From Gulosibacter sp. 10 (GTDB lineage Bacteria > Actinomycetota > Actinomycetes > Actinomycetales > Microbacteriaceae): 64,000 nucleotides of DNA. The notes under the pieces were generated by a model that did not search any database, had not been told where the DNA came from, and saw nothing but the letters and a program-made list of their open reading frames with translations. The stretch covers positions 1 through 64,000 of the forward strand of contig NZ_FUIC01000038.1 in the NCBI RefSeq assembly GCF_900163695.1. The letters are read 5' to 3'. Made by a program: the position numbers and the translations under genes. Numbering within the stretch: the stretch's first letter is position 1; every line of letters starts with the position of its first letter. Of the stretch, positions 14,260-22,654 are shown in pieces.

Positions 14260-15353
14260 GCCCGCTCCAGCTTCGCGCCGGTGCGCACGCTCGTGACGCG
14301 CAGCCGTCCGGCCTCGTCGAGCCAGAACTCGCCCATGTCCACGAGCTGCCGCACGCCCTTGCGCCGCTCGACGTGCATCACGAGGTCGATGGCCGAGACC
14401 GTCTGACGGGCGATCGCGTCCGCCGACATCTCCGCGAGCGCGCCGAGCGCCTCGAGGCGGGCCGGGACGTCGTGGAGCGAGTTGGCGTGCAGCGTGCCTG
14501 CGCCGCCGTCGTGCCCCGTGTTCAGCGCGGCGAGCAGTTCGCGCAGCTCCGCGCCCCGGCACTCGCCGAGCACGAGCCGGTCGGGGCGCATCCGCAACGA
14601 TTCGCGCACGAGGCGCGCGAGCGGCACCTCCCCCGCACCCTCGACGTTCGCCTGCCGCGCCTCGAGCGAGACGACGTGCGGATGCGCGATGCGCAGCTCC
14701 GCGACGTCCTCGATGACGACGATGCGCTCCTCGGGCGCGGCCTCGCCGAGCAGGGCGCCGAGCAGTGTGGTCTTGCCGGAGCCCCCGGCGCCGGTGATGA
14801 GCAGGTTGGCCCGGCCTTGCAGCGCCTGTCGCACGATCTCGTCGGCGCCCTCGTAGAAGAAGCCCGCGGCGCGGAGCTGCTCGAAGTCGAGGCGGGCGGA
14901 TCGGGGCGCGCGGATCGACAGCAGGGTACCGCTCGTCGAGACGGGAGGCAGCACGGCGTGCGCGCGGATGCCGTCGCCGATGCGCACGTCCACGCACGGG
15001 CTCGCCTCGTCGAGGTGCCTGCCGCCCGCCGCGATGATGCGCACCGCGAGGTCGCGGAGCGCGCGCTCCCCCGGTGCCCGCCACGAACGGTCGCGCTCGA
15101 GGCCGCTGCCGCGGTCCACCCACAGGCCGGCCATGCCGTTGAGGAAGAGATCGGTGACCTCGCCGTCGGCGACGAAGCCGGCGAGCGGTCCGAGGGCCTC
15201 GGCCTCGCCCCGCGTGAGCGCGCGCCGCTCACGGCCCGAGTCGTCCGCGCCCGGCAGCGGGGCGAGCTCGACCGCGGCGGGCCGCGCCGCCGCCGGGCGG
15301 ACGACGAACCGCTCTCTCGGCTCGGCTTCCTGAACGCTGAATTCGGAGTACAT
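14256..15353 (-). CDS. tadA: TadA-family pilus assembly ATPase
   Basis: 365 residues from ATG 15353 (a GTG at 15362 is an alternative). Secretion ATPase features: Walker A GAGGSGKTTL (about 188-197), an Asp box (VVIEDVAELRI), Walker B-like RPDRLVLGECRG, and the His box region AALNTGHDGGAGTLHANSLH. Shorter than plasmid-type TadA and lacking the N-terminal coiled region, as in the actinobacterial Rv3659c group. It powers pilin assembly. It is the first gene of the Tad operon here; no TadZ/Ssd (Rv3660c) homologue and no prepilin peptidase is in the window. Confidence 0.9.
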   Translation of the reverse strand: MYSEFSVQEAEPRERFVVRPAAARPAAVELAPLPGADDSGRERRALTRGEAEALGPLAGFVADGEVTDLFLNGMAGLWVDRGSGLERDRSWRAPGERALRDLAVRIIAAGGRHLDEASPCVDVRIGDGIRAHAVLPPVSTSGTLLSIRAPRSARLDFEQLRAAGFFYEGADEIVRQALQGRANLLITGAGGSGKTTLLGALLGEAAPEERIVVIEDVAELRIAHPHVVSLEARQANVEGAGEVPLARLVRESLRMRPDRLVLGECRGAELRELLAALNTGHDGGAGTLHANSLHDVPARLEALGALAEMSADAIARQTVSAIDLVMHVERRKGVRQLVDMGEFWLDEAGRLRVTSVRTGAKLERA

Positions 15354-15591
15354 GCCGCACACCGTAGGCGCGTGGATGCGGCTCCCGCGCGGCGCGGATC
15401 CGGGCCTGTGGAGGGGCGGGCATCCACAGCAGCCGAGTGCGCTGCCGTGCGCGCAGCGGGCTGCGGACTATGCGCCGCGGGCTGCGAAAGCGCCGCCGTC
15501 GAGGGGGAGGACCTCTGCACCTCCGCGCGCTGCAAGCGGTGAAGCGCCGCCCTCGCAGCCGCCCGTGGACCGGACCATGCGCCGGTCGCCG

Positions 15592-15741
15592 CGGATGTGA
15601 GGCGTATGCCGCAATTCCACACGGATGTGAGCCCCGTGCCGGGAATGGGGCTCGCATTCCCCGCATATCTCTCACATCCGCGCGGCAGGACAGCACACAC
15701 CTCACATCCGCACGGGCAGGACAGCACACACCGCACATCCG
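15592..15741. repeat. CGGATGTGAG-family repeat array, smaller locus
   Basis: In the divergent gap 15354-15950, CGGATGTGAG occurs at 15592 and 15622 (30 bp apart). Its reverse complement occurs at 15671 and 15701, with a variant (CGCACATCCG) at 15732, 30-31 bp apart. The same unit forms the larger array at 28005-28518. The rest of the gap holds a repeated 'AATAAATGAATCCCG' phrase (about 15796 and 15851) and the promoter region of the amine oxidase; no gene is seen. Confidence 0.75.
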
Positions 15742-15950
15742 CACAGCGACGCGGCAGGCCAGCACAAGCACCGCATCGGGATCCCGCACCGCACCAATAA
15801 ATGAATCCCGGAAATATCTTCTGCGCCGCACCGCATGAAGCCCGGGCGCGCATAAATGAATCCCGTTCGCCGAAACCGGGGAGCAGCGCCCCGCGGCTCC
15901 CCGGAACGCGCCCTACGGTGTCCCGCATCCATAGAGACGAAGGAGTCAAC

Positions 15951-17345
15951 ATGCAGGAAATCACTCGTGACGTCGTGATCGTCGGTGCCGGGCCCGCCGG
16001 CCTCACCGCCGCCCGCCGCCTCGTCCAGGCAGGGAAGACGGTCGCCGTCGTCGAGGCCCGCGTCCGCGTCGGCGGCCGCACCTGGTCGGACACGATCGAC
16101 GGCGCGTTCTTCGAGATCGGCGGCCAGTGGATCTCGCCCGATCAGACCGCCGTCGCCGGCATGGCGGAGGAGCTCGGCCTCGAGCTGTTCGACCGCTACC
16201 GCGAAGGCGCCAACGTCTACCTCGACGCCGAGGGCGGGCGCCACGTGTACGACGGCCTCGACTTCCCCGTGCCCGAGCGTACCCAGGCCGAGATGAACCG
16301 CCTCGGCGAGGAGATCAACCGCCTCGCCGCCGAGGTCGACCCGGCCGCGCCCTGGGACCACCCGCGCGCCGCCGAGTACGACGAGGTGTCGTTCCAGGCG
16401 TGGCTGCAGCAGCGCAGCGACGACCCCGAGGCGATCCGCAGCATCGGCGCCTTCATCGCGGGAGGCATGCTCACCAAGCCCGCGCACGCCTTCTCGCTGC
16501 TGCAGGCGCTGCTCATGGCCGCCTCCGCCGGCTCCTTCGACAACCTGCTCGACGAGGACTTCATCCTCGACAAGCGCGTGGTCGGCGGCATGCAGCGCGT
16601 CTCGATCCGCATGGCCGAGGAGCTCGGCGAGGAGCACCTCTTCCTCGACAGCCCCGTGCGGGAGCTCCACTGGCAGGACGAGGGCGAGGGCCGCCCGGCC
16701 GCCGTCACCGTCGTCGCCGACCGCGTACGCGTGAGCGCTCGCCACGCGATCCTCGCCATCCCGCCGAACCTCTACTCGCGCATCCAGTACGTCCCCGCCC
16801 TCCCCCGCACCCAGCAGATCGTGCACCAGCACCACTCGATGGGCCTCGTGATCAAGGTGCACGCCGCCTACGACCGCCCGTTCTGGCGCGAGCAGGGCCT
16901 CTCGGGCACGGGCTTCGGCTTCCACGAGATCGTGCAGGAGGTCTACGACAACTCGAACCACGGCGAGGAGCGCGGCACGCTCGTCGGCTTCGTGGTCGAC
17001 ACCACCGCCGAGGCGATGTGGGCGCTGCCCGATGAGGAGCGCAAGCGCACCATCCTCGAGTCGCTCGCGAAGTACGTCGGCGAGGAGGCGCTCGACCCGG
17101 TCGCCTTCTACCTCTCGGACTGGGGCGCGGAGGAATGGACCCGCGGCGCCTACGCGTGCAGCTACGACCTCGGCGGCCTGAGCCGCTGGGGCGCCACCCA
17201 GAACCGCGCCGTCGGCCCGATCCTCTTCGCGAGCTCGGACATCCAGGGCGTCGGCTACCAGCACGTGGACGGCGCCGTGCGCATCGGCCAGGACACCGCG
17301 GCGCGCATCCTCGACGCCGGCGGCGACGATCGGGCCGAGCGGTGA
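15951..17345 (+). CDS. Flavin monoamine oxidase family protein (amine or putrescine oxidase)
   Basis: 464 residues from ATG 15951, preceded by GAAGGAG. N-terminal FAD-binding fold: DVVIVGAGPAGLTAARRLVQ, then the RVGGRTW and GGQWIS signatures of MAO/putrescine oxidases. The C-terminal FAD segment is FASSDIQGVGYQHVDGAVRI. The Cys used for covalent FAD in mammalian MAO is not obvious, fitting a non-covalent bacterial enzyme. It would oxidise a primary amine to aldehyde, ammonia and hydrogen peroxide in the cytoplasm. The start of the adjacent APC permease overlaps its stop, so it probably acts on that permease's imported substrate; a polyamine or similar amine is an inference. Confidence 0.88.
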   Translation: MQEITRDVVIVGAGPAGLTAARRLVQAGKTVAVVEARVRVGGRTWSDTIDGAFFEIGGQWISPDQTAVAGMAEELGLELFDRYREGANVYLDAEGGRHVYDGLDFPVPERTQAEMNRLGEEINRLAAEVDPAAPWDHPRAAEYDEVSFQAWLQQRSDDPEAIRSIGAFIAGGMLTKPAHAFSLLQALLMAASAGSFDNLLDEDFILDKRVVGGMQRVSIRMAEELGEEHLFLDSPVRELHWQDEGEGRPAAVTVVADRVRVSARHAILAIPPNLYSRIQYVPALPRTQQIVHQHHSMGLVIKVHAAYDRPFWREQGLSGTGFGFHEIVQEVYDNSNHGEERGTLVGFVVDTTAEAMWALPDEERKRTILESLAKYVGEEALDPVAFYLSDWGAEEWTRGAYACSYDLGGLSRWGATQNRAVGPILFASSDIQGVGYQHVDGAVRIGQDTAARILDAGGDDRAER

Positions 17346-19003
17346 GCGGTACCGTGCGCGAGCCCGCGACCACGACGAAGAGCCTCACGCTCAAGGGGCT
17401 CCAGAAGGGCAAGATCGGCGCGTTCGCGGGCGCCATCATCGGCATCTCCTGCATCGCCCCGGCCTACACGATGACCTCGGGCATCGGCCCGACCATCTCC
17501 GAGGCCGGACTGCAGACCCCGTTCATCCTGCTCATCGGCTTCATCCCGATGCTGTTCGTGCTCATGGGGTACCGCGAGCTGAACACCTCGATGCCGGACT
17601 CGGGCTCCACCTTCACGTGGTCCTCGCGCGCCTTCGGCCCGTGGATCGGCTGGCTCGGCGGATGGGGCCTCGTCGCGGCCACGGCGCTCGTGCTCTCGAA
17701 CCTCGCGGCGGTGGCCGTGGACTTCCTCTTCATCGCGCTCGCGCAGATCTTCGGGAACCCGGAGCTCGCCGACCTCACGCGCAACCTGTGGATCAACATC
17801 CCCGTGGTGGCGCTCCTCACCGCGCTCGCGGCGTACGTCGCGTACCGCGGCGTCGAGGAGACCAAGCGCGTGCAGTACACGCTCGTGGGCCTGCAGGCCA
17901 TCGCGCTCGTGTGGTTCGTGGTCGCCGCGATCGTGAAGATCCGGAACGGCGAGGCCTACGACTACACGCCCGTGAGCCTCGATTGGTTCAACCCCGCGAT
18001 GCTCGGGCCCGACGGGTTCAGCTTCAGCGTGCTCATGGCGGGGCTCTCGCTGTCGATCTTCATGTTCTGGGGCTGGGACGTGATCGTCACGATGAACGAG
18101 GAGGCGAAGGACCCGCGCCGCACGCCTGGCCGCGCCGCGCTGCTCACGATCGCCATCATCGTGGTCACCTACCTCACCGTGACCATCGTGCTGCTCAGCT
18201 ACGCCGGGATCGGGACCACGGGGCTCGGCGCCGGCAACCCGGATCTGCAGGAGTCGCTGTTCGCCGCCCTCGCGCCCGAGGTGATGGGCCCGTTCGCGCT
18301 GCTCATGTCGCTCGCGATCTTCGCGAGCTCGGCGTCCTCGCTGCAGTCCACCCTCGTCTCGCCCTCGCGCACCCTGCAGGCGATGTCGCACTACGGGGCC
18401 GTGCCGAAGGCCTTCGGGCGCCTCTCGAAGTACAAGACCCCCGGGGCGCCCACGTTCTGGGCCGCCACGGCCTCGGTGCTGTTCTACGTGCTCATGCGCG
18501 TCATCTCCGAGGATGCGCTGTGGGACACCATCACCGCCATGGGCATCATGGTGTGCTTCTACTACGGCATCACCGGGCTCGCCGCGTTCTGGTACTTCCG
18601 CGGAACCTGGTTCGCGAACGTGGGGAACTTCTTCCGCCGCTTCCTGCTGCCGCTGCTCGGCGGGCTCTCCCTCACCGTGATGTTCGGCATCACCCTCTAC
18701 GACTCGATGGACCCCGACTTCGGCTCGGGCAATGCGATATTCGGCACGACGCTGCCGGACGGCACCGTCGAGGGCGGCGTGGGCGTCGTGTTCGTCGCGG
18801 GGCTCGTGATCCTCGGCGGCGGGGCGCTCCTGATGCTCATCTACTCCTTTGTGAACCCCGGGTTCTTCCGCGGCAAGGAGATCGAGGTCGGCTCGGTGCT
18901 GCAGGAGACCGAGATGGTGCCCTTCGACGCGAGCGCGACGGCGGAGGCCTCCGCGCAGCGCATCGAGGAGGCGCCGGCCCACCGGACCGGCGAGGGCGGC
19001 TAG
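17342..19003 (+). CDS. APC-superfamily amino acid/amine permease
   Basis: 553 residues starting at GTG 17342, which overlaps the amine oxidase TGA (GTGA). About 12 hydrophobic segments follow a cytoplasmic N-terminus. GAIIGISCIAPAYTMTSGIG is the substrate-site first helix of APC transporters (AAT/polyamine type), and EEAKDPRRTPGRAALLT is the conserved loop after TM6. The C-terminus is acidic and Ala-rich. Predicted proton-coupled uptake of an amine or amino acid for the upstream oxidase. It converges with the TetR gene, and the two stop codons overlap by 4 bases. Confidence 0.88.
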   Translation: MSGTVREPATTTKSLTLKGLQKGKIGAFAGAIIGISCIAPAYTMTSGIGPTISEAGLQTPFILLIGFIPMLFVLMGYRELNTSMPDSGSTFTWSSRAFGPWIGWLGGWGLVAATALVLSNLAAVAVDFLFIALAQIFGNPELADLTRNLWINIPVVALLTALAAYVAYRGVEETKRVQYTLVGLQAIALVWFVVAAIVKIRNGEAYDYTPVSLDWFNPAMLGPDGFSFSVLMAGLSLSIFMFWGWDVIVTMNEEAKDPRRTPGRAALLTIAIIVVTYLTVTIVLLSYAGIGTTGLGAGNPDLQESLFAALAPEVMGPFALLMSLAIFASSASSLQSTLVSPSRTLQAMSHYGAVPKAFGRLSKYKTPGAPTFWAATASVLFYVLMRVISEDALWDTITAMGIMVCFYYGITGLAAFWYFRGTWFANVGNFFRRFLLPLLGGLSLTVMFGITLYDSMDPDFGSGNAIFGTTLPDGTVEGGVGVVFVAGLVILGGGALLMLIYSFVNPGFFRGKEIEVGSVLQETEMVPFDASATAEASAQRIEEAPAHRTGEGG

Positions 19004-19734
19004 TCCTCCGACACGGTCGGACTCGAATGACGGGCGTGCAACCCGTCGAGCAGGGCCCCGAGCCCGAGCTCGAACGCGACGTCGGCGGCCGAGGAGCCCG
19101 ATTCCCGCAGGTGCTCCTCGTGCACGCCGACGATCGCCGTCAGCAGCGGGGTCTTCCCTCGATGCGCGCCCGTCGAGTAGATGTCGGCGGGCGCGGTCGA
19201 GTCCAGCGCGGCGCCGAAGATGAAGGCCTCGATCGCCGAGATGGTCGGCAGCACGTCGCGCACCGACCAGCCCGCGCGCCGCAGCCCGTAGGCCACCCGC
19301 TCGTACATCCGCGCCGACTCGAGCGCCTCGCTGATCGGCACCGTCGCCGTCACCTCGACGAGCGCGTGATTGCGCCGCAGCATCAGGAAGTAGCTGCGCG
19401 CCCAGCGCTCGGTCGCCTCCCGCCACGGCAGCCGCTCGAACCCTGAGGCGTCGATCTCGACCACGAGCCGCTCCTGCACCCGCACGAGGATGGTCGCGCG
19501 CGAGTCGGCGTGGTTGTAGATCGCGCTCGGCGAGACCCCCAGCCGGGCCGCGAGCGCGTTGATCGTGAGCTTCGCGAGCCCTCCCGAGCGCAGGAGCTGG
19601 ATGGCGGCGGTCGTGATGCGCTCGCGGTCGAGCACCGGGACGCGCGGCCTGCCCGCGCCCCGGCCGCCCGGCCGCGCCGAGCCTCCGCCCGGCGCGGCCC
19701 CCGCGCCCGGCGCTCCCGTCGAATCCGCAGCCAT
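19000..19734 (-). CDS. TetR/AcrR-family transcription regulator
   Basis: 244 residues from ATG 19734, preceded by AAGGAGG five bases upstream (an ATG at 19749 lacks this). After a Gly/Ala/Pro-rich leader, the HTH domain is RERITTAAIQLLRSGGLAKL followed by TINALAARLGVSPSAIYNHA, the TetR N-terminal pattern. The C-terminal domain (about 100-230) is helical and would bind ligand. Its convergent placement against the oxidase/permease pair makes it a candidate regulator of that pair, but it might equally act on acs, which starts 156 bases beyond it in the other direction. Confidence 0.85.
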   Translation of the reverse strand: MAADSTGAPGAGAAPGGGSARPGGRGAGRPRVPVLDRERITTAAIQLLRSGGLAKLTINALAARLGVSPSAIYNHADSRATILVRVQERLVVEIDASGFERLPWREATERWARSYFLMLRRNHALVEVTATVPISEALESARMYERVAYGLRRAGWSVRDVLPTISAIEAFIFGAALDSTAPADIYSTGAHRGKTPLLTAIVGVHEEHLRESGSSAADVAFELGLGALLDGLHARHSSPTVSED

Positions 19735-19889
19735 CCTCGCCTCCTTCATCCGACGCTCGCCATGCTACTGGCCCCGGCGCGGCCCGTGCGGCGGCTGAAC
19801 GCCGCCGTCGCGAACTGCCGAGCAGCAGTCGTAGACTTCCCTGGTGCGGCGAAGACGCCGCGGTGACGAAGACGATAGTGAGGACGAGG

Positions 19890-21854
19890 ATGTCAGCACC
19901 AGAGGGCGACAAGATCGACAAGCTCATCAACCCGATCGAGAGCTACCCGCCCGCGCCCGAGTTCGTGGCCGGGACGAGCATCCCCGAGAACCTCCGCGAG
20001 CGCGCGGCCGCCGACCGCCTCGGCTTCTGGGCCGAGCAGGCCCGGGAGCTCGAGTGGTCGAAGCCCTTCACCGAGGTGCTGGACTGGTCTAATCCGCCGT
20101 TCGCGCGCTGGTTCGCCGACGGCGAGCTCAACGTGGCCGTCAACTGCGTGGACCGGCACGTCGCCGCCGGCCGCGGCGACAAGGTCGCGATCCACTGGAT
20201 CGGCGAGCCCGGCGACACCCGCACCATCACCTACGCCGACCTCCACCGGGAGGTGCAGCGCGCCGCGAACCTCCTCGAGAAGCTCGGCGTGCGGGCCGGC
20301 GACGTCGTGACGCTCTACCTGCCGATGATCCCGGAGACGGTCTTCGCGATGCTCGCCTGCGCGCGCATCGGCGCCACCCACTCGGTCATCTTCGGCGGCT
20401 TCTCGGCGAGCGCCATCCGCTCGCGGGTCGAGAACTCGGGCGCCAAGCTCGTCATCACCGCGAACGGCTCGAACCGCAAGGGCCGCGTCTTCCCCCTCAA
20501 GGAGACCGTGGACGAGGCGCTCGCCGAGCCCGGGCACCCCGTCGAGCAGGTGCTCGTGGTGCAGCGGGCCGAGCACGAGGTCGACATGGTCGAGGGCCGC
20601 GACCTCTGGTGGCACGAGCAGCTCGAGGGCGTCTCCGACTCGCACGAGGCGAAGGGCTTCCCGGCCGAGCATCCGCTCTTCATCCTGCACACCTCCGGCA
20701 CCACGGGCGTGCCGAAGGGGCTCTGGCACTCCTCCGGCGGCTACCTCGCCCAGACCGCCTTCACGTTCCGCACCTCCTTCGACCAGCGCGAGGACGACGT
20801 GTTCTGGTGCTCGGCCGACGTGGGCTGGGTCACGGGCCACAGCTACATCGTCTACGGGCCGCTCGCGAACGGGGCGACCCAGATCATGTACGAGGGCGCG
20901 CACGACTTCCCCTCGCTCGACCGCTGGTTCGAGATCATCGAGGAGTACGGGGTCACCGCCTTCTACACCGCGCCCACCGCGATCCGCGGCTACATGAAGA
21001 GCGGCCGCGAGATCCCCCAGCGCCACGACCTCTCGAGCCTGCGGCTGCTCGGCTCGGTGGGCGAGCCCATCAACCCGGAGGCCTGGGAGTGGTTCCGCGA
21101 GGTGATCGGCTCGAACCGGACCCCCATCGTCGACACGTGGTGGCAGACCGAGACCGGGGCGCACATGATCGCGCCGATCGCGACGCAGGACGCGCTCAAG
21201 CCAGGCTCCGGCCAGAAGCCCGTGCCCGGCATCTCGGTGGAGGTCATCACCGAGCAGGGCGAGCGCGTGAACCCCGGCGAGATGGGGCTGCTCACGATCA
21301 CCGAGCCGTGGCCCTCGATGGCCCGCGGCATCTGGGGCGACGACCAGCGGTTCATCGACACCTACTGGTCGCAGTTCCCCGGCCGCTACTTCGCCGGGGA
21401 TGGCGCCGGCGTGGACCTCGACGGCGATCTCTGGCTGCTCGGCCGGGTGGACGACGTCATGAACGTCTCGGGGCACCGGCTCTCGACCACCGAGATCGAA
21501 TCCGTGCTCGTCGACCACGAGCTCGTGGCGGAGTCCGCGGTGGTCGGCGCCGAGGACGAGACCACCGGTCAGGCGGTCGTCTCCTTCGTCGTGCTCAAGG
21601 ACTCGCAGCGCGAGGCCGCCGCCTCGATCGACGTCGAGGCCGAGCTGCGCGGCCACGTGGCCAAGCGCATCGGCGCGATCGCCCGTCCGCGCGCGGTGTA
21701 CCCCGTCGCCGAGCTGCCGAAGACCCGCTCCGGCAAGATCATGCGCCGCCTCCTCAAGAACGTCGCCGAGGGCAAGCCCGCCGGCGACACCTCCACCCTC
21801 ACCGACGCGAGCGTGATGGATGCGATCACCGAGCAGGTGCGCGCCCGCGGCTGA
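19890..21854 (+). CDS. acs: Acetate--CoA ligase (acetyl-CoA synthetase)
   Basis: 654 residues from ATG 19890 (preceded by GAGGACGAGG; an upstream start at 19863 is less likely). ANL motifs: LHTSGTTGVPKG (P-loop), WWQTETGAHM (motif A5), GRVDDVMNVSGHRLSTTEIE (hinge), and the C-terminal catalytic Lys in KTRSGKIMRR, the usual acetylation site. Activates acetate to acetyl-CoA with ATP. Together with pta-ackA at 58-61 kb the cell has both acetate-assimilation routes. A strong hairpin separates it from convergent ridA. Confidence 0.95.
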   Translation: MSAPEGDKIDKLINPIESYPPAPEFVAGTSIPENLRERAAADRLGFWAEQARELEWSKPFTEVLDWSNPPFARWFADGELNVAVNCVDRHVAAGRGDKVAIHWIGEPGDTRTITYADLHREVQRAANLLEKLGVRAGDVVTLYLPMIPETVFAMLACARIGATHSVIFGGFSASAIRSRVENSGAKLVITANGSNRKGRVFPLKETVDEALAEPGHPVEQVLVVQRAEHEVDMVEGRDLWWHEQLEGVSDSHEAKGFPAEHPLFILHTSGTTGVPKGLWHSSGGYLAQTAFTFRTSFDQREDDVFWCSADVGWVTGHSYIVYGPLANGATQIMYEGAHDFPSLDRWFEIIEEYGVTAFYTAPTAIRGYMKSGREIPQRHDLSSLRLLGSVGEPINPEAWEWFREVIGSNRTPIVDTWWQTETGAHMIAPIATQDALKPGSGQKPVPGISVEVITEQGERVNPGEMGLLTITEPWPSMARGIWGDDQRFIDTYWSQFPGRYFAGDGAGVDLDGDLWLLGRVDDVMNVSGHRLSTTEIESVLVDHELVAESAVVGAEDETTGQAVVSFVVLKDSQREAAASIDVEAELRGHVAKRIGAIARPRAVYPVAELPKTRSGKIMRRLLKNVAEGKPAGDTSTLTDASVMDAITEQVRARG

Positions 21855-21870
21855 CACCGGGGCGTTCCGT

Positions 21871-21906
21871 GATGGCGACGAGCCGGGGTCCCGGCCCGTC
21901 GCCATC
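21871..21906. terminator. Bidirectional terminator between acs and ridA
   Basis: GATGGCGACG pairs with CGTCGCCATC, enclosing a second stem CCGG/CCGG. It lies between two convergent genes and can serve both. Confidence 0.7.
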
Positions 21907-21918
21907 GCGGAGCAGGTT

Positions 21919-22380
21919 CTACTCGTACGCGACGACGACCTCGAGCTCGACGGGCGAGTCGAGCGGCAGCACCGCGACCCCCACCGCCGAGCGGACGTGC
22001 GTGCCCGCCTCGCCGAAGACCTCGCCGAGCAGCTCGGAGGCGCCGTTGGCCACCTGCGGCTGCTGGGTGAACGAGGGGTCGGAGGCGACGAACACCGTGA
22101 CCTTGAGCACGCGCGTGACGCGGTCGAGATCGCCGAGCTCCTGCTTGATCGCCGCGAGGGCGTTGAGCGTCGCGATGGCGGCGAACTCCTGCGCCTGCTC
22201 GAGCGGCACCTCGGCGCCCACCTTGCCCGTCGCGGGCAGCGCGCCCTCGACGAAGGGCAGCTGGCCCGACGTGTGCACGAGGCCGTCGTGCCCGGCGGCC
22301 GGCACGTAGACCCCGGCCGGGGCGGCCACGGGCGGCAGGCTCAGGCTCAGCTCGCCGAGCCGGGTCTCGGTGCGGCTCAT
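21919..22380 (-). CDS. ridA: RidA/YjgF-family reactive intermediate deaminase
   Basis: 153 residues from ATG 22378-22380. Segments typical of the family are GLVHTSGQLPFVEG, EFAAIATLNALAAIKQELGD and VTVFVASDPSF, though the longer form resembles the RidA subgroup 'YjgF/chorismate mutase-like'. The canonical substrate-binding Arg near the C-terminus is replaced in context (VAVLPLDSPVELEVVVAYE), so it may not be a standard imine deaminase. The start overlaps the stop of the upstream minigene (ATGA), indicating coupling. Confidence 0.85.
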   Translation of the reverse strand: MSRTETRLGELSLSLPPVAAPAGVYVPAAGHDGLVHTSGQLPFVEGALPATGKVGAEVPLEQAQEFAAIATLNALAAIKQELGDLDRVTRVLKVTVFVASDPSFTQQPQVANGASELLGEVFGEAGTHVRSAVGVAVLPLDSPVELEVVVAYE

Positions 22381-22544
22381 GCGCCGGCCTCCTCGGCAAG
22401 CGGGCGCTTCATGTACGCGACCGTGCCGCCCTGCTCGTTGGTGACGATCTGCACGAGCTCCCAGCCCTGCTTGCCCCAGTTGTTGAGGATCGCGCCGGGG
22501 GTGTGCAGCGGCAACGGCGTGATGAAGTACTCCCATTTCTGCAT
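22377..22544 (-). CDS. DUF4177-like small protein
   Basis: 55 residues, MQKWEYFITPLPLHTPGAIL and so on to KRPLAEEAGA, from ATG 22542-22544 with AAAGG upstream. The pattern 'W.Y...PL......LN.WG..GWELV.I' matches small DUF4177-type proteins common in actinobacteria. The stop overlaps the ridA start by four bases (ATGA). Function is unknown. A divergent promoter region (22545-22654) separates it from the penicillin-binding protein. Confidence 0.75.
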   Translation of the reverse strand: MQKWEYFITPLPLHTPGAILNNWGKQGWELVQIVTNEQGGTVAYMKRPLAEEAGA

Positions 22545-22654
22545 GCGGCAGCCTTTCGTTTTGTGCGGTCACCGGCCCATTCGCGTGTGCTACCAGCGAA
22601 CCAAAGACTGGGAATCGGTGCCCGAATCGACGTTTTCGATTTACCCTAGTTCCT

